A stretch of DNA of 64,000 bases. Origin: Rhodocyclaceae bacterium. Lineage in GTDB: Bacteria > Pseudomonadota > Gammaproteobacteria > Burkholderiales > Rhodocyclaceae. Below the pieces are notes generated by a model that was not told the origin of the DNA, made no database searches, and worked only from the letters and a program-made list of their open reading frames with translations. Positions 9,379-21,926 of this stretch are shown piece by piece. The DNA lies in the NCBI GenBank assembly GCA_028687645.1, contig JAQTZQ010000002.1:23781-87780 (forward strand). The letters run 5' to 3'. A program made the position numbers and the translations under genes. Position 1 is the first letter of the stretch, and every line of letters starts with the position of its first letter.

Positions 9379-10290
9379 ATGACGATTCTGCTACTTGGCA
9401 AAGAGGGCCAGCTTGGCTGGCAGTTGCAGCGCTCGCTGGCGCCGCACGGTAATGTGCTGGCTTGTGGACGCCAGGAATGCGATCTGGCCGATTTTGATCA
9501 ATTGCGCGCGCTTATCCGGCGGGTAAATCCCTCGGTCATCGTCAATGCCTCCGCATATACCGCAGTTGACAAGGCCGAGAGTGAGCCGGCGTTGGCGATG
9601 AAAATCAATGCCGAGGTGCCGGGGCTAATGGCGCAAGAGGCGGCACGCAATGGCGCATTGCTGATCCATTATTCAACCGATTATGTTTTTGATGGCAGCA
9701 AGGAAACGCCATATTTGGAGAGCGACGCACCAGCACCCTTGAGTATTTATGGGCATAGTAAATTGGCGGGGGAGCAGGCGATTACCGCAGCAAACTGCCG
9801 TTCCGTAATTTTCCGGACAAGTTGGGTTTTTGGTGCGCGCGGTGCAAATTTCGTCAAAGGCATCTTGCGCCTGGCTCGGGAAAAGGAATCCCTCAATATC
9901 GTTGCTGATCAGATCGGCAGCCCAACCCCCGCCGCCCTTATCGCTACTGTGAGTGGGGTGGTCCTGGGTATGCTGCGCCAAGGACGGGCGATGGAAGTGG
10001 TGGAGCATCGCCTCTACCATTTGGCAGCGGCCAATCCAGTCAGTTGGTGTGAGTTTGCAAAAACAATTTTAACGATGGCGTCGGCCATGCCTGGCTTTGA
10101 TTTGCGCCTGCAAGCCGAGGCTATTCATGCCATTCCCAGTCTGGAATATCCAACGCCAGCAAGACGACCGATGAATTCCCGACTGGATTGCACGCAACTC
10201 GAATCCGACTTTGGATTACTGATGCCGGATTGGCAGCCTTACCTGGGGCGCATGCTGCAACTGCTCTCACTCAAGCAAAATGGCTATTGA
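9379..10290 (+). CDS. rfbD: dTDP-4-dehydrorhamnose reductase
   Basis: MTILLLGKEGQLGWQLQRSL...VNASAYTAVDKAESEPALAMKIN; YSTDYVFDG. Confidence 0.93.
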   Translation: MTILLLGKEGQLGWQLQRSLAPHGNVLACGRQECDLADFDQLRALIRRVNPSVIVNASAYTAVDKAESEPALAMKINAEVPGLMAQEAARNGALLIHYSTDYVFDGSKETPYLESDAPAPLSIYGHSKLAGEQAITAANCRSVIFRTSWVFGARGANFVKGILRLAREKESLNIVADQIGSPTPAALIATVSGVVLGMLRQGRAMEVVEHRLYHLAAANPVSWCEFAKTILTMASAMPGFDLRLQAEAIHAIPSLEYPTPARRPMNSRLDCTQLESDFGLLMPDWQPYLGRMLQLLSLKQNGY

Positions 10291-10292
10291 GC

Positions 10293-10321
10293 TTGGGAGA
10301 AGTCGGCTCTTTTGCTATAAT
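10293..10321 (+). promoter_or_regulatory. Candidate sigma-70 promoter for rpsB
   Basis: TTGGGA (10293-10298), 17 bp spacer, TATAAT (10316-10321). Confidence 0.6.
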
Positions 10322-10391
10322 CGAAAAGTTTTTCCAAGCCTAAAAGCTTGCTAAATCGGTTGTGCGCGAGGTGCGCATCGCCAAATCCACA

Positions 10392-10471
10392 CATCCGCCG
10401 ATTAAGGGTGTTCGTCAGAATCTAACAATGACGGGCGTTTCAGGCGGATGGAGGTTCAACCCTTAAAGGAG
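10392..10471 (+). ncRNA. rpsB 5' leader with candidate autoregulatory pseudoknot
   Basis: CATCCGCC (10392-10399) pairs with GGCGGATG (10443-10450); TTAAGGG (10402-10408) inside the loop pairs with CCCTTAA (10460-10466) adjoining the Shine-Dalgarno; CGTCA/TGACG hairpin inside. Confidence 0.55.
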
Positions 10472-10477
10472 TTTTAG

Positions 10478-11227
10478 ATGTCCGTTACTATGCGTGAAAT
10501 GCTGGAAGCCGGTGTCCATTTCGGTCACCAGACCCGTTTTTGGTCCCCCAAAATGGCACCGTACATTTTCGGTGCCCGCAACAAGATTCATATCGTCAAC
10601 CTCGAAAAGACGTTGGCCAAATACAACGAAGCTTCTGCTTTCGTCAAAAAACTATCAGCTAACCGTGGCAATGTGCTTTTCGTTGGCACCAAGCGTCAGG
10701 CTCGCGAAATTATTGCTGAAGAAGCGCAGCGCGCTGGTGTACCGTATGTCGATCAGCGTTGGCTGGGTGGCATGCTAACCAACTTCAAAACGGTCAAAAC
10801 CTCGATCAAGCGTCTGAAAGATATGGAAGTTGCCGTTGAAGCCGGTGATCTTGAGCGTATGCCCAAAAAAGAAGCGCTGACCTTCCGTCGCGAAATGGAA
10901 AAGCTGCAAAAATCCATCGGTGGTATCAAGGAAATGAACGGTTTACCGGATGCGATTTTCGTCATCGACGTTGGCTACCACAAGATTGGTATTACCGAAG
11001 CCGGCAAGCTAGGTATCCCGGTCATTGGCGTGGTTGATACCAACCACTCACCGGAAGGCGTTGCTTATGTTATTCCCGGTAACGATGACTCATCCCGTGC
11101 GATTCGTTTGTATGCGCGCGGCATGGCCGACGCCATTCTTGAAGGCCGTAGTCAGGTTATTCAGGAAATTGTTGCTGCCAGCGGCGGCCAGGATGAGTTC
11201 GTTGAAGTTGTAGAAGCGGCTGAGTAA
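10478..11227 (+). CDS. rpsB: 30S ribosomal protein S2
   Basis: [35 protein letters not shown]. Confidence 0.99.
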   Translation: MSVTMREMLEAGVHFGHQTRFWSPKMAPYIFGARNKIHIVNLEKTLAKYNEASAFVKKLSANRGNVLFVGTKRQAREIIAEEAQRAGVPYVDQRWLGGMLTNFKTVKTSIKRLKDMEVAVEAGDLERMPKKEALTFRREMEKLQKSIGGIKEMNGLPDAIFVIDVGYHKIGITEAGKLGIPVIGVVDTNHSPEGVAYVIPGNDDSSRAIRLYARGMADAILEGRSQVIQEIVAASGGQDEFVEVVEAAE

Positions 11228-11293
11228 GCTGCATTAAGTCAGTCCAAAGGCGGGGCCTTGGGCCCTGTCTGCATTAAAGCTCAGGAGAAAAAT

Positions 11294-12193
11294 ATGGCGG
11301 CAATTACCGCAGGCATGGTAGCAGAACTGCGCGGCAAGACCGATGCACCGATGATGGAGTGTAAAAAAGCACTAACCGAGGCTGATGGTGATATGGTCAA
11401 GGCGGAAGAAATCCTTCGCGTCAAACTTGGCAACAAGGCTTCCAAGGCGGCGACTCGTATCGCGGCTGAAGGTATCGTCGCGATTAGTATTTCTGCGGAT
11501 GGTAAGCAGGGTGCGATTATCGAAGTTAATAGTGAAACTGACTTCGTTGCTAAAAATGACGAATTCATCTCACTGGCCAACGGCTCGGCTGCTCTGGTAG
11601 CCGACAAAAATCCCGGTGATGTTTCTGAGTTGTCCGCATTGGCAATGGGCGAGGGCACAGTTGAGTCAACCCGTTCTGCGTTGGTTGGCAAAATTGGCGA
11701 GAACATGAGCATTCGTCGTTTCGCTCGTTTTGAAGCCAAAGGCAAGCTGGTTCCTTACATTCACGGTGGTTCCAAGGTTGGTGTTCTGGTCGACGTTGTG
11801 GGTGGTGATGAGCAGTTGGGCAAGGATCTGGCGATGCATATCGCTGCTTCCAAGCCGAAATCTCTCGACTCTTCAGGCGTTTCAGCTGAGTTGCTCGACA
11901 CCGAGCGTCGTATCGCCATTGAAAAGGCGCGCGAAGCGGGCAAGCCGGAAGAAATGCTGGAAAAGATTGCCGAAGGCACGGTTCAGAAATATCTGAAAGA
12001 TGTCACCCTGCTGGGTCAGGTTTTCGTCAAGGCCGCTGATGGTAAGCAAACCATTGAGCAGCTACTGAAGTCCAAAGGCGCTTCCGTCGCTGGCTTTACG
12101 CTGTTCGTAGTGGGCGAAGGCATTGAGAAGAAGGTTGATGACTTTGCTGCTGAAGTCGCTGCTCAAGCCGCTGCTGCCGCTGCCAAGAAGTAA
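11294..12193 (+). CDS. tsf: Elongation factor Ts (ORF opens at 11258)
   Basis: [33 protein letters not shown]. Confidence 0.99.
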   Translation: MAAITAGMVAELRGKTDAPMMECKKALTEADGDMVKAEEILRVKLGNKASKAATRIAAEGIVAISISADGKQGAIIEVNSETDFVAKNDEFISLANGSAALVADKNPGDVSELSALAMGEGTVESTRSALVGKIGENMSIRRFARFEAKGKLVPYIHGGSKVGVLVDVVGGDEQLGKDLAMHIAASKPKSLDSSGVSAELLDTERRIAIEKAREAGKPEEMLEKIAEGTVQKYLKDVTLLGQVFVKAADGKQTIEQLLKSKGASVAGFTLFVVGEGIEKKVDDFAAEVAAQAAAAAAKK

Positions 12194-12209
12194 TTTGTAG
12201 GAATACACC

Positions 12210-12926
12210 ATGACCACACCCAAATATAAACGCATCCTCCTGAAACTCTCTGGCGAAGCCCTGATGGGCAATGACGCCTATGGCATCAATCCGCAAACCA
12301 TCGCGGCGATTGTCGGTGAGATCAAGGCGGTTGCTGATATGGGTGTGGAAATTGGTGTCGTCATCGGCGGCGGCAATATTTTTCGCGGCATGGCGGGTAC
12401 CGCTACCGGGATGGATAGAGCCACTGCAGATTACATGGGCATGATGGCGACGGTGATGAATGCAATGGCACTGTCTGATGCTTTCCGTCAGGCGGGTTTG
12501 AATGCTCGCGTGCAGTCTGCTTTGAATATCGAGCAGGTGGTTGAACCCTATATTCGCGGCAAGGCTATTCGCTACCTGGAAGAGGGGAAAATTGTTATTT
12601 TTGGTGCTGGCACTGGAAATCCATTCTTTACAACCGATACTGCGGCAGCTTTGCGTGGCTCGGAAATCGGTGCAGAAATTGTCCTCAAGGCGACCAAGGT
12701 GGATGGTGTTTACACGGCTGACCCGAAAAAGGACGCCTCCGCGACACGTTATGACCAGATCAGCTTTAATGAAGCGATCTCGAAAAATCTTGCAGTGATG
12801 GATGCGACAGCTTTTGCGCTGTGTCGTGATCAAAAATTACCGATCAATGTATTTTCAATCTTCAAGGCCGGCGCACTGAAGCGCGTGGTGCTTGGAGAGA
12901 ATGAGGGTACGTTGGTGTACTATTGA
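12210..12926 (+). CDS. pyrH: UMP kinase
   Basis: [15 protein letters not shown]...[10 protein letters not shown]. Confidence 0.98.
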   Translation: MTTPKYKRILLKLSGEALMGNDAYGINPQTIAAIVGEIKAVADMGVEIGVVIGGGNIFRGMAGTATGMDRATADYMGMMATVMNAMALSDAFRQAGLNARVQSALNIEQVVEPYIRGKAIRYLEEGKIVIFGAGTGNPFFTTDTAAALRGSEIGAEIVLKATKVDGVYTADPKKDASATRYDQISFNEAISKNLAVMDATAFALCRDQKLPINVFSIFKAGALKRVVLGENEGTLVYY

Positions 12927-12937
12927 AGGACAACGAG

Positions 12938-13495
12938 ATGATTGCCGAACTCAAAAAAGCGCTCGAAGGAAAAATGCTTAAGTCGCTTGAGGTGCTCAAG
13001 CTGGACTTGCAAAAAGTGCGTACAGGTCGTGCTCATGTGGGTTTGCTTGACCATGTTCAGGTGGATTATTACGGCTCCATGGTGCCGGTTAATCAGGTCG
13101 CCAACATTACGCTGGTTGATGCTCGCACTATTGGTGTTCAGCCATGGGAAAAACCCATGCTGCAAAAGGTGGAAAAAGCAATTCGCGATTGTGATCTGGG
13201 TTTAAATCCCTCATCGCAAGGTGACCTGATTCGGGTACCAATGCCGGCTTTGACGGAAGAGCGTCGTCGTGACCTGATTAAGGTGGTCAAAACCGAAGGT
13301 GAAGATACCAAGATCGCCTTGCGCAATTTGCGTCGTGATGCCAACGCTCATCTCAAGGATGCCTTGAAGAAGCACGAAATTCCCGAAGATGATGAGCGCA
13401 AGGCACAGGATGATGTACAGAAACTGACCGATAAATACGTCGCCGAAATCGATAAGATGCTCGCCCTTAAAGAGGCCGAGCTGATGCAGGTATAG
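12938..13495 (+). CDS. frr: Ribosome recycling factor (ORF opens at 12923)
   Basis: [46 protein letters not shown]. Confidence 0.97.
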   Translation: MIAELKKALEGKMLKSLEVLKLDLQKVRTGRAHVGLLDHVQVDYYGSMVPVNQVANITLVDARTIGVQPWEKPMLQKVEKAIRDCDLGLNPSSQGDLIRVPMPALTEERRRDLIKVVKTEGEDTKIALRNLRRDANAHLKDALKKHEIPEDDERKAQDDVQKLTDKYVAEIDKMLALKEAELMQV

Positions 13496-13506
13496 CGCCG
13501 CGCCGA

Positions 13507-14268
13507 ATGGCTTTTTTTTCCAGCTCAACCCGTCAGGTACCGGACGCCGTGGCGGTGCCTGATCATGTCGCAGTCATCATGGATGGTAACGGGCGCTGGG
13601 CGAAATCTCGGTTTTTGCCACGTTTTACGGGGCACGTCAAAGGTGTGGAATTGGTGCGCGAAATGGTGCGTGCCTGCCTTGAGCGGAAAATTCACTACCT
13701 GACTCTTTTTGCATTTAGTTCGGAAAACTGGCGTCGACCGCAAGAAGAGGTGACCATGTTAATGCAGCTTTTTGCCAAATCGCTGCAGCAAGAAGTTGAA
13801 AAGCTTCACCGTAACGGGGTGCGTCTGCGCGTCATCGGTGATTTGTCGCGCTTTGACTCAAGCTTGCAATCCCTGATTCGTGATGCCGAACTTGGTACGG
13901 CAGACAATACCAAGCTGGAATTGACGATCGCAGCTAATTATGGCGGTCGCTGGGACATCATGCAGGCGGTCAATAAAATGTTGGCCGCCCAGCCAAGTAA
14001 GCGTGATACCTGGAGTGAATCTGATCTCGAACCTTATTTGTCAATGGCTTTCGCCCCTGAGCCCGACCTGTTCATCCGTACCGGTGGCGAGGAGCGAATC
14101 AGTAATTTTTTACTCTGGCAATTGGCTTATACCGAACTCTATTTTACGAAGACGCTTTGGCCCGCCTTTAACACCACTGAGTTTGACCGGGCTATCCTTT
14201 CCTATCAGCAGCGTGAGCGTCGCTTTGGCCGAACCAGCGAGCAGTTGACCGGACAGTCGGATGCTTAG
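13507..14268 (+). CDS. uppS: Isoprenyl (undecaprenyl) diphosphate synthase
   Basis: [15 protein letters not shown]...[34 protein letters not shown]. Confidence 0.97.
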   Translation: MAFFSSSTRQVPDAVAVPDHVAVIMDGNGRWAKSRFLPRFTGHVKGVELVREMVRACLERKIHYLTLFAFSSENWRRPQEEVTMLMQLFAKSLQQEVEKLHRNGVRLRVIGDLSRFDSSLQSLIRDAELGTADNTKLELTIAANYGGRWDIMQAVNKMLAAQPSKRDTWSESDLEPYLSMAFAPEPDLFIRTGGEERISNFLLWQLAYTELYFTKTLWPAFNTTEFDRAILSYQQRERRFGRTSEQLTGQSDA

Positions 14269-15097
14269 AACGCGCGTCGTTACCGCGCTAGTTTTACTTG
14301 GGCTGTTTTTGCCATGCTTGTTTTATCTTTCACAAGTTCACTGGGCACTGTTGATGGCAGCGGTTATTGGCGTTGGCGCTTGGGAATGGGGGGGGATATT
14401 GCGTTGGTCAGAGTTGCGCCGCCGTCTGCTTGGCATCCTGATGGCTTCGTCCTGTGCCGGAGTTTCTCTAATCGCGCCGGAAGCCATTGGTGCCGGTAAC
14501 GCCGCCACTTACTCAGCGCCCTGGGTTGTGGTTATTTACGTTTTGGCGGCTGCTTTTTGGTGCTTGCTGATTCCCCTCTGGTTACGCATGCGTTGGGCCT
14601 TGGGCACTGGCGCTGCTGGATTATTAACCGGCTTGGTGGTGCTTTTCCCGACTTGGCTGGCCATGGTTCAGTTGCGCACCCTTGGTCCTGCTGTCTTGCT
14701 GGCTTTGTTTGCTGTCGTTTGGGTGGCCGATGTGGCGGCGTATTTTTCCGGCAAAGCCTTTGGTAAGCACAAACTGGCTCCGAGTATCAGCCCTGGAAAA
14801 ACCTGGGAGGGGGCGATCGGCGCTGTCGTTGCGGTCATTGCTTATGGCTTGACCATTCGCTTCAGCACAGGCTATGCGCCTCTTTCGTTGCCTCTGTGGG
14901 TGCTCGCACTGATTCTCGTGACCGCAGTCAGTATTATTGGTGACCTTTACGAGTCGATGCTTAAGCGCCAGGCCGGGATCAAGGATAGCAGCAAGGTTTT
15001 GCCCGGCCATGGTGGCGTGCTTGATCGTATCGACAGTCTGACCTCCACCATGCCCATTGTCGGCTTGCTTTGGTTGATTACTTCCGGCGTGCAATGA
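14261..15097 (+). CDS. cdsA: Phosphatidate cytidylyltransferase
   Basis: [50 protein letters not shown]. Confidence 0.96.
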   Translation: MLRTRVVTALVLLGLFLPCLFYLSQVHWALLMAAVIGVGAWEWGGILRWSELRRRLLGILMASSCAGVSLIAPEAIGAGNAATYSAPWVVVIYVLAAAFWCLLIPLWLRMRWALGTGAAGLLTGLVVLFPTWLAMVQLRTLGPAVLLALFAVVWVADVAAYFSGKAFGKHKLAPSISPGKTWEGAIGAVVAVIAYGLTIRFSTGYAPLSLPLWVLALILVTAVSIIGDLYESMLKRQAGIKDSSKVLPGHGGVLDRIDSLTSTMPIVGLLWLITSGVQ

Positions 15098-16284
15098 AGC
15101 CACAAAACATTACGATTTTAGGGGCGACCGGATCGATCGGGGTTAGTACGCTGGATGTTGTGCGCCGCCATCCTGAGCGTTATCGCGTCTTTGCTCTTTG
15201 TGCGCATAGCCAGGTTGAAAAGCTATTCGATCAATGCCAGGAATTTAGGCCCAGCTTTGCCGTGGTCCGCGATGCCTTGCTGGCTGATCAACTGAGTACT
15301 TTATGTCGGGCCGCCGGGCTAAAAACTGAAGTTCGTTTTGGGCTTGAAGCCTTGGCGGAGATGTCATCGGCACCTGAAGTGGATTCGGTGATGGCGGCAA
15401 TTGTCGGCGCAGCGGGGCTTGAACCCACCTTGGCAGCAGCCCGGGCCGGCAAGAAAATCATGCTGGCCAACAAGGAAGTGCTGGTCATGGCCGGTGAATT
15501 GTTCATGCACGCGGTGCGTGAACATGGGGCCACTTTACTGCCGGTCGACAGCGAACATAACGCCATTTTTCAGGCATTACCTGCCGATTTCTCACGCGGG
15601 CTGAGCGCTTGTGGTGTGCGCCGGATTCTCCTGACCGCCTCGGGCGGGCCTTTTCGCACCAAGGCGCTGGATGAATTAGACCAAGTTACACCTGAAGCCG
15701 CTTGCGCCCATCCCAACTGGGTCATGGGCAGGAAGATTTCGGTCGACTCAGCGAGCATGATGAACAAGGGACTGGAGGTGATCGAGGCGCACTGGCTGTT
15801 TGCCGCCCCCCCTGAGCAGATTCAGATTGTTGTGCACCCGCAAAGCGTGATTCATTCTGCGGTCGAATACAACGACGGCTCGGTGCTGGCGCAAATGGGC
15901 AATCCGGATATGCGCACGCCGATTGCTTACGCGCTGGCGTATCCGCAGCGTATTGACTCGGGTGTCGAGGCACTGGATTTGTTTAAAATCGCCCGGCTTG
16001 ATTTTTATCCGCCAGATTTTGAGCGTTTTCCCTGCTTGCGTCTGGCTTACGATGCCTTGGGGCAGGGCGGCACGGCGCCGGCGATTCTCAATGCTGCCAA
16101 TGAAGTCGCAGTTGCCGCATTTCTTGATCGCCAGTTGCCTTTTTTGGGCATTCCACGATTGATCGAAACGGTACACAACACCATGCCTGCGGGCCCTGAA
16201 GGCAGTCTGGCCGATGTTCTGGCCGCCGATGCTGAGGCACGGCGAATTGCCCAACATTTAATAACGGATCAACGTTTCGCGTGA
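15094..16284 (+). CDS. dxr: 1-deoxy-D-xylulose 5-phosphate reductoisomerase (ORF opens at 15070)
   Basis: [42 protein letters not shown]. Confidence 0.97.
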   Translation: MKPQNITILGATGSIGVSTLDVVRRHPERYRVFALCAHSQVEKLFDQCQEFRPSFAVVRDALLADQLSTLCRAAGLKTEVRFGLEALAEMSSAPEVDSVMAAIVGAAGLEPTLAAARAGKKIMLANKEVLVMAGELFMHAVREHGATLLPVDSEHNAIFQALPADFSRGLSACGVRRILLTASGGPFRTKALDELDQVTPEAACAHPNWVMGRKISVDSASMMNKGLEVIEAHWLFAAPPEQIQIVVHPQSVIHSAVEYNDGSVLAQMGNPDMRTPIAYALAYPQRIDSGVEALDLFKIARLDFYPPDFERFPCLRLAYDALGQGGTAPAILNAANEVAVAAFLDRQLPFLGIPRLIETVHNTMPAGPEGSLADVLAADAEARRIAQHLITDQRFA

Positions 16285-17648
16285 GTAATTTCCCTTTTTA
16301 TTTGGTCGCCTTTATCGTTGTTTTGGGCGTACTGGTCGTCATTCACGAACTTGGCCATTATTTGGCGGCGCGTTACTGCGGCGTCAAGGTTTTGCGCTTC
16401 TCCGTCGGTTTCGGAAAAACAATTTTTCAGCGCAAATTCGGCGTTGACCGTACCGAATGGGCGGTGGCAGCTATACCCTTGGGTGGTTTTGTCAAAATGC
16501 TTGATGAGCGGGAAGGCGACGTTGCCCCCGAAGAACAACATCGTGCTTTCAATCGGCAAAGTGTCGGCAAACGCAGTCTGATCGTTGTCGCCGGGCCGCT
16601 GGCTAATTTCGCCCTTGCCATCCTGCTTTATTGGGCCATCTTCATGCATGGCACGAACGAATTGCTGCCAGTACTCGGCCCACCGCCCGCCGATTCACCC
16701 GCAGCCATGGCTGGTGTGGTCAATGGTGAGCGGGTTCGTGCCGTGGATGGTGAAGCAGTGGCAACCTGGGATGATTTTCGCTGGCGCTTGCTGCAGAAAG
16801 CAACGGATCGGGAATCCGTTGAGCTTGAAGTCGTTAACGAACAGCAAGAAGTTAACCTACGGCGTTTACATCTGGCTGCGGCAGGCGAGCAGGGTTGGGA
16901 AGGTGATGCCCTGGCGCGGCTAGGCATCAATTTTTTCCGTCCCAAAATCCCGCCAATTATCGGCAAGGTTTCTACCGGTGGTCCGGCAGAAGCAGCCGGA
17001 GTGCTGGTCGGCGATGAAGTGCTGACGATCAATGGTACTAAGATCGTCAGTTGGTTTGACTTTGTGCGTTACGTCCGAGACGCAAGCGGTGCCAGTTTGC
17101 AACTGGAAATTGAGCGAAATGGGCAGAGAGTTACGGTTAACGTCATTCCGAAGGTGATTTCTGAGGGCGGTCGCCAAGTCGGCAAAGTGGGGGTGGCTGT
17201 TGCAGAATCACCCGAAGCCAGCCAGGAAGTGCGTACCTTTGTCAGTTACGGTTTTTTTGCAGCGGGCGCCAAAGCAATGACTGAAACCTGGGACAAATCG
17301 GTATTCACCCTGGTTATGATGGGTAAGATGCTGACCGGCGAGGTCTCCTGGAAAAACATCTCCGGGCCGGTGACGATTGCCGATTACGCTGGGCAATCGG
17401 CACGACTGGGGCTGGAGTATTACCTGAAGTTCATGGCGCTGGTCAGTATCAGCCTTGGCGTTCTCAATCTGCTGCCCATTCCGGTTCTGGATGGGGGGCA
17501 TTTGTTGTATCATGCCATCGAAGTCGTCAGGCGCCGCCCCTTGTCGGAGCGTGCGATGGAATTGGGGCAGCAATTTGGTATGGCTATCCTGTTCACCTTG
17601 ATGGCTTTTGCCTTTTTTAACGATATAAATCGCCTGGTCTCCGGCTGA
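16281..17648 (+). CDS. rseP: RIP metalloprotease
   Basis: [28 protein letters not shown] HExxH; PDZ domains; [15 protein letters not shown]. Confidence 0.96.
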   Translation: MSNFPFYLVAFIVVLGVLVVIHELGHYLAARYCGVKVLRFSVGFGKTIFQRKFGVDRTEWAVAAIPLGGFVKMLDEREGDVAPEEQHRAFNRQSVGKRSLIVVAGPLANFALAILLYWAIFMHGTNELLPVLGPPPADSPAAMAGVVNGERVRAVDGEAVATWDDFRWRLLQKATDRESVELEVVNEQQEVNLRRLHLAAAGEQGWEGDALARLGINFFRPKIPPIIGKVSTGGPAEAAGVLVGDEVLTINGTKIVSWFDFVRYVRDASGASLQLEIERNGQRVTVNVIPKVISEGGRQVGKVGVAVAESPEASQEVRTFVSYGFFAAGAKAMTETWDKSVFTLVMMGKMLTGEVSWKNISGPVTIADYAGQSARLGLEYYLKFMALVSISLGVLNLLPIPVLDGGHLLYHAIEVVRRRPLSERAMELGQQFGMAILFTLMAFAFFNDINRLVSG

Positions 17649-19925
17649 ATGATGAAGAAAACCCTGCTCTCTCTCCTGGTTGCCAGCCTTTTTGCGGCGC
17701 CCGCAATTGCCTTCGATCCATTCGTCGTTAAGGATATTCGTGTCGAGGGCATTCAACGCACTGAAGCTGGGACCGTATTCAGCTATCTGCCAGTTAAAGT
17801 CGGCGATACGCTCAATGACGAAAAAGCCGCGCAATCCATTAAAACCCTTTTTGCCACCGGTTTTTTTAAGGATGTACGAATCGAGATTGATGGCAAGGTG
17901 ATGGTCGTTTTGGTCCAGGAGCGGCCGGCCATCGCCAAAATCAATTTCGTCGGTCTCAAAGAGTTCGAAAACGATGTGATCATTAAGGCGCTCAAAGAAA
18001 CCGGGATTTCTGAGGGGCGAATTTTTGACCGTGCTCAACTCGACAGGGCTGAACAGGAACTCAAACGCCAATATCTGACGCGCGGCAAATACGCAGCGAC
18101 GATTACGACCACGATCACGCCACTTGAACGCAATCGTGTTGGCATTAATTTCAATATTGAAGAAGGCGCCGCAGCGCGTATCAAGCAGATCCACGTTGTC
18201 GGAGCCAAAGCTTTTACAGAAAAAGAGTTGCTCGGGTTGATAGAACTGACAACGTCCGGCATGCTTACTTGGTACACCAAAAATGACCAGTATTCGCGCC
18301 AGAAACTCGGTGCTGATCTGGAAAAGATTAAATCCTTCTATTTGAACCGTGGCTATCTCGAATTTAATATCGAATCCACTCAGGTCTCGATCTCTCCTGA
18401 CAAGCAGGATGTTTTCATTACTGTCAATGTCATTGAAGGTGAGCGTTACCAGGTTTCGTCAGTCAAGTTGGCGGGAGATTTGATTGTCTCGGAAGAAGAA
18501 TTACGCGGACTGGTTACGCTGATGCCGGGGGACGTATTTTCCCGCGAGCGTTTAAATCAAACCACCAAGGCAGTTGGTGATCGTTTGGGTAAGGAAGGCT
18601 ATGCCTTTGCCAACGTCAATGCTGCGCCGGAAATTGACAAGGAAAAACGTCAAGTCGCCTTTACGATATTTGTCGATCCGGGCAAGCGTGTTTATGTCCG
18701 CCGTTTGAATATCTCTGGCAACACCAAGACGCGTGATGAGGTGATTCGTCGTGAAATGCGTCAGATGGAAGGCGGTTGGTACGATGCAGAACGAGTCTCT
18801 GCATCCAAACTACGTCTTGATCGCCTGGGGTATTTTTCAGAGGTAGCGGTTGAGACGCCTGCAGTGCAGGGTACATCTGACCAAATTGACGTCAATATGA
18901 ATGTTACTGAAAAGCCAACCGGCAATTTAATGCTGGGTGTTGGCTTTTCCAGTACTGAAGGCCTTGTGCTATCGGGCTCGATTGCCCAGAACAATTTCAT
19001 GGGTAGTGGCAATAACGTCGGTATCCAAGTCAATACCGGCAAAATCAACACGGTCTACTCTTTTTCTTACACCAATCCTTATTTCACCAAGGATGGCGTT
19101 AGTCAGGGTTTTGACGTTTATCACCGTAACGTAGATACCACCACGACCTCGGTTGCGCCGTACAGGACATCGTCGACCGGCGGTAATATCAGGTTTGGTT
19201 TCCCGCTCAGCGAAAAGGAATCCTTGAGTTTTGGTGCTGGCCTTGACAGCACCTCCATCGAAACCTTTGACGATAGCCCCTTGCGCTACAAAGAGTTCTC
19301 TAGTGCTTTTCCCGGCGCCAACCTGACCATTCCGTTATCCATTAATTGGGTCAGTGACGGAAAAGACAGTTATTTGTTCCCAACAATGGGGCGTTACCAA
19401 AAAGCCGGTATTGAAGTTGCGATTCCCGGTGGCGATCTGACTTTCTATCGCGCCTCTTACCAGATCCAGCAGTATTTCCCGCTCAGCAAAACTTTTACCC
19501 TGATGCTCAATGGCGATATCGGCTACGCTGATGCTTATGGAGACACCACCATCCTGCCGTTCTACAAGAATTTCTACGCCGGTGGCGTAAATACGGTACG
19601 TGGCTACAAAGCAGGCAGTTTGGGTCCGCGTGACATTAACGGCGACAGTCTCGGCGGAACCCGCCGGGTGATTGGCAATGCCGAAATTCTGTGGGGTATT
19701 TCCGGCATGGAAAAAAGCCTCCGCATAGGCCTGTTCCTTGATGCGGGGCAGGTCTATGGTGCGGGTCAGGATTTATCCTTGGGTGATTTGAGGTATTCTA
19801 CTGGCTTGTCGGCCGCCTGGATTTCACCGATCGGACCGCTTAAATTCAGTTTTGGTCAGGCGCTTAATAAGCAGGAGGGCGATAAAACCGAGTCCTTCCA
19901 GTTCCAGTTAGGTACTACTTTTTGA
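17649..19925 (+). CDS. bamA: Outer membrane protein assembly factor
   Basis: 758 aa, POTRA repeats and beta-barrel with VRGYKAGSLGPRD. Confidence 0.97.
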   Translation: MMKKTLLSLLVASLFAAPAIAFDPFVVKDIRVEGIQRTEAGTVFSYLPVKVGDTLNDEKAAQSIKTLFATGFFKDVRIEIDGKVMVVLVQERPAIAKINFVGLKEFENDVIIKALKETGISEGRIFDRAQLDRAEQELKRQYLTRGKYAATITTTITPLERNRVGINFNIEEGAAARIKQIHVVGAKAFTEKELLGLIELTTSGMLTWYTKNDQYSRQKLGADLEKIKSFYLNRGYLEFNIESTQVSISPDKQDVFITVNVIEGERYQVSSVKLAGDLIVSEEELRGLVTLMPGDVFSRERLNQTTKAVGDRLGKEGYAFANVNAAPEIDKEKRQVAFTIFVDPGKRVYVRRLNISGNTKTRDEVIRREMRQMEGGWYDAERVSASKLRLDRLGYFSEVAVETPAVQGTSDQIDVNMNVTEKPTGNLMLGVGFSSTEGLVLSGSIAQNNFMGSGNNVGIQVNTGKINTVYSFSYTNPYFTKDGVSQGFDVYHRNVDTTTTSVAPYRTSSTGGNIRFGFPLSEKESLSFGAGLDSTSIETFDDSPLRYKEFSSAFPGANLTIPLSINWVSDGKDSYLFPTMGRYQKAGIEVAIPGGDLTFYRASYQIQQYFPLSKTFTLMLNGDIGYADAYGDTTILPFYKNFYAGGVNTVRGYKAGSLGPRDINGDSLGGTRRVIGNAEILWGISGMEKSLRIGLFLDAGQVYGAGQDLSLGDLRYSTGLSAAWISPIGPLKFSFGQALNKQEGDKTESFQFQLGTTF

Positions 19926-19937
19926 TTCAGGAGTGTC

Positions 19938-20444
19938 ATGTTGAAAGCTAAATCCCTCGTTCTCGCATCGTTGATGTCTGCCCTGTTCGTTACCGGCGTT
20001 GGCGCGACCGAGTTGAAGGTCGGCTATGTAAATACCCAGCGTATTTTCCGTGATGCGCCAGCAGCTCAAAAGGCTGCTAAAAAGCTGGAAGGCGAATTCT
20101 CGCGCCGCGATGAAGAGCTCAAAAAAATGGCCAAGCAGCTTCAGGGGCTGCAGGAAAATCTTGAGCGCAATTCAGTCACCATGGCCGAAAGTGACCGGCG
20201 CACCAAGGAAAAAGAATTCGGCGATTTATCTCGTGAATTCCAGCGTAAACAGCGTGAGTTCCGCGAAGATTTGAACTTGCGTCAAAATGAAGAAAATGCC
20301 GCCGTTATTGAAAAAGCGAACCGGGCAATCAAGCAGATTGCCGAATCAGAAAAGTACGATCTGGTTTTGCAGGATGTGGTTTGGGTCAGCCCGAGACTGG
20401 ACATGACCGACCGCGTGATCAAGGCGCTTGCCGAAGGTAAGTAA
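19938..20444 (+). CDS. skp: OmpH/Skp family periplasmic chaperone
   Basis: Signal peptide then [29 protein letters not shown]; position between bamA and lpxD. Confidence 0.9.
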   Translation: MLKAKSLVLASLMSALFVTGVGATELKVGYVNTQRIFRDAPAAQKAAKKLEGEFSRRDEELKKMAKQLQGLQENLERNSVTMAESDRRTKEKEFGDLSREFQRKQREFREDLNLRQNEENAAVIEKANRAIKQIAESEKYDLVLQDVVWVSPRLDMTDRVIKALAEGK

Positions 20445-21487
20445 TGCCTGCTGCTGCGGGTGTGGTGCTCTCTTTAGCCGACATCGCCGCCCATTTGGGC
20501 GGCGATGTATTTGGTGATGCGCAAACACAAATTTCCCAGGTAGCAACGCTCGCCTCGGCTGGAGCGGGTGACATTGGCTTTTTAGCTAACTTGAAATATC
20601 GGCAACAGTTGCAGACGACACGCGCTTCGGCAGTCATCGTTTCGCTAGATTTTGTCGATGCCGTCGATCTACCGAGGATCGTCAGCAAAAATCCTTACGC
20701 TTACTATGCACGAGTAGCGGGTTTGCTCAATCCGCGCAGTAAAACCCCGTCTGGCGTTCATCCCTCTGCCAATTGTGCTTCAACCCTGCCCGATACGGTG
20801 TCAATTGGCCCCAATGTCACGATTGGCAGTAATGTGGTTTTGGGAGAATCCGTTGTTATCCATGCTGGCTGCGTTGTGGCTGATGGCGTCAAAATAGGTG
20901 CGGGTACGGTGCTCTACCCGAATGTGACGATCTACGCATACTGTGAAATTGGTTGCGATTCGATTATTCATGCCGGCGTGGTGATTGGGGCCGATGGTTT
21001 CGGTTTTGCGCCAGATGCCGGTCAATGGGTCAAAATCCCACAAATCGGCCGGGTGGTGATTGGCAACGACGTTGAAATTGGGGCCAATACGACGGTTGAC
21101 CGTGGGGCTTTGGACGATACGCTGATTGGCGATGGCTGCAAGATCGACAATCAGATCCAGATCGGCCACAACTGTGTGCTTGGTAAGCATTGCGTGGTCG
21201 CCGCCTGTGCTGCAATTGCTGGCAGCGTAACGCTTGAAGATCATGTCACGATTGGTGGGGCAGCGATGATTGCTGGCCATGTGACGATTGCTTCGGGTGC
21301 GGTGATTTCCGGCGGCTCCTTGGTGATGAAAAACATTACCCGGCCCGGGCAATACACCAGCGTTTTTCCGCTGGAGGAACATAGTCACTGGTTGCACAAT
21401 GCAGCGCAGATTCGGCACCTGGCCAAGTTGGCCGGGCGCGTTTCTGAACTTGAGAAAACACTTAAAAATATTACTATAAAGGATTGA
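20444..21487 (+). CDS. lpxD: UDP-3-O-(3-hydroxyacyl)glucosamine N-acyltransferase
   Basis: Hexapeptide repeats; [14 protein letters not shown]; operon context. Confidence 0.96.
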   Translation: MPAAAGVVLSLADIAAHLGGDVFGDAQTQISQVATLASAGAGDIGFLANLKYRQQLQTTRASAVIVSLDFVDAVDLPRIVSKNPYAYYARVAGLLNPRSKTPSGVHPSANCASTLPDTVSIGPNVTIGSNVVLGESVVIHAGCVVADGVKIGAGTVLYPNVTIYAYCEIGCDSIIHAGVVIGADGFGFAPDAGQWVKIPQIGRVVIGNDVEIGANTTVDRGALDDTLIGDGCKIDNQIQIGHNCVLGKHCVVAACAAIAGSVTLEDHVTIGGAAMIAGHVTIASGAVISGGSLVMKNITRPGQYTSVFPLEEHSHWLHNAAQIRHLAKLAGRVSELEKTLKNITIKD

Positions 21488-21491
21488 TTAA

Positions 21492-21926
21492 ATGGATATC
21501 CATGAAATTCTGGAACACCTACCTCATCGCTATCCCTTCTTGCTCGTTGATCGGGTGCTGGAGGTGGTGCCGGGTAAATCAATCCATGCCTATAAAAATA
21601 TCACCATGAATGAGCCGTACTTTGTCGGCCATTTTCCGCATCATCCGGTGATGCCTGGCGTGCTGATCATGGAAGCCCTGGCGCAGGCAGCAGGCATTCT
21701 TTCATTCAAAACGATGGAGTCAAAGCCGGATCCCAACTCAGTATTTTATTTTGTCGGTATCGATGATTGCCGCTTCAAAAAGCCGGTGATGCCGGGCGAC
21801 CAGTTGCATCTGCACATTGAAATCATCCGCCACATGCGTGGTATCTGGAAATACAAGGCTGAGGCCAAAGTGGATGGTCAAGTGGTGGCCGAGGCTAATT
21901 TAATGTGTGCCAAACGCGATGTCTGA
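21492..21926 (+). CDS. fabZ: 3-hydroxyacyl-ACP dehydratase
   Basis: [40 protein letters not shown]. Confidence 0.97.
   Translation: MDIHEILEHLPHRYPFLLVDRVLEVVPGKSIHAYKNITMNEPYFVGHFPHHPVMPGVLIMEALAQAAGILSFKTMESKPDPNSVFYFVGIDDCRFKKPVMPGDQLHLHIEIIRHMRGIWKYKAEAKVDGQVVAEANLMCAKRDV

Noticed and set aside
11252-11266. GGGGCC/GGCCC hairpin between rpsB and tsf
   Set aside because: Short, no T tract; may be an attenuator but unsupported on its own.
12096-12833. Minus-strand ORF (245 aa) opposite tsf/pyrH
   Set aside because: Antisense shadow of essential genes, no domain seen.
16651-16669. TGGCACGAACGAATTGC resembling a sigma-54 promoter
   Set aside because: Spacing between the -24 and -12 elements is 2 bp too long and it lies inside rseP with no downstream start.
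17208-18194. Long minus-strand ORF (328 aa) opposite rseP/bamA
   Set aside because: Shadow ORF antisense to two clearly conserved genes; no recognisable domain.
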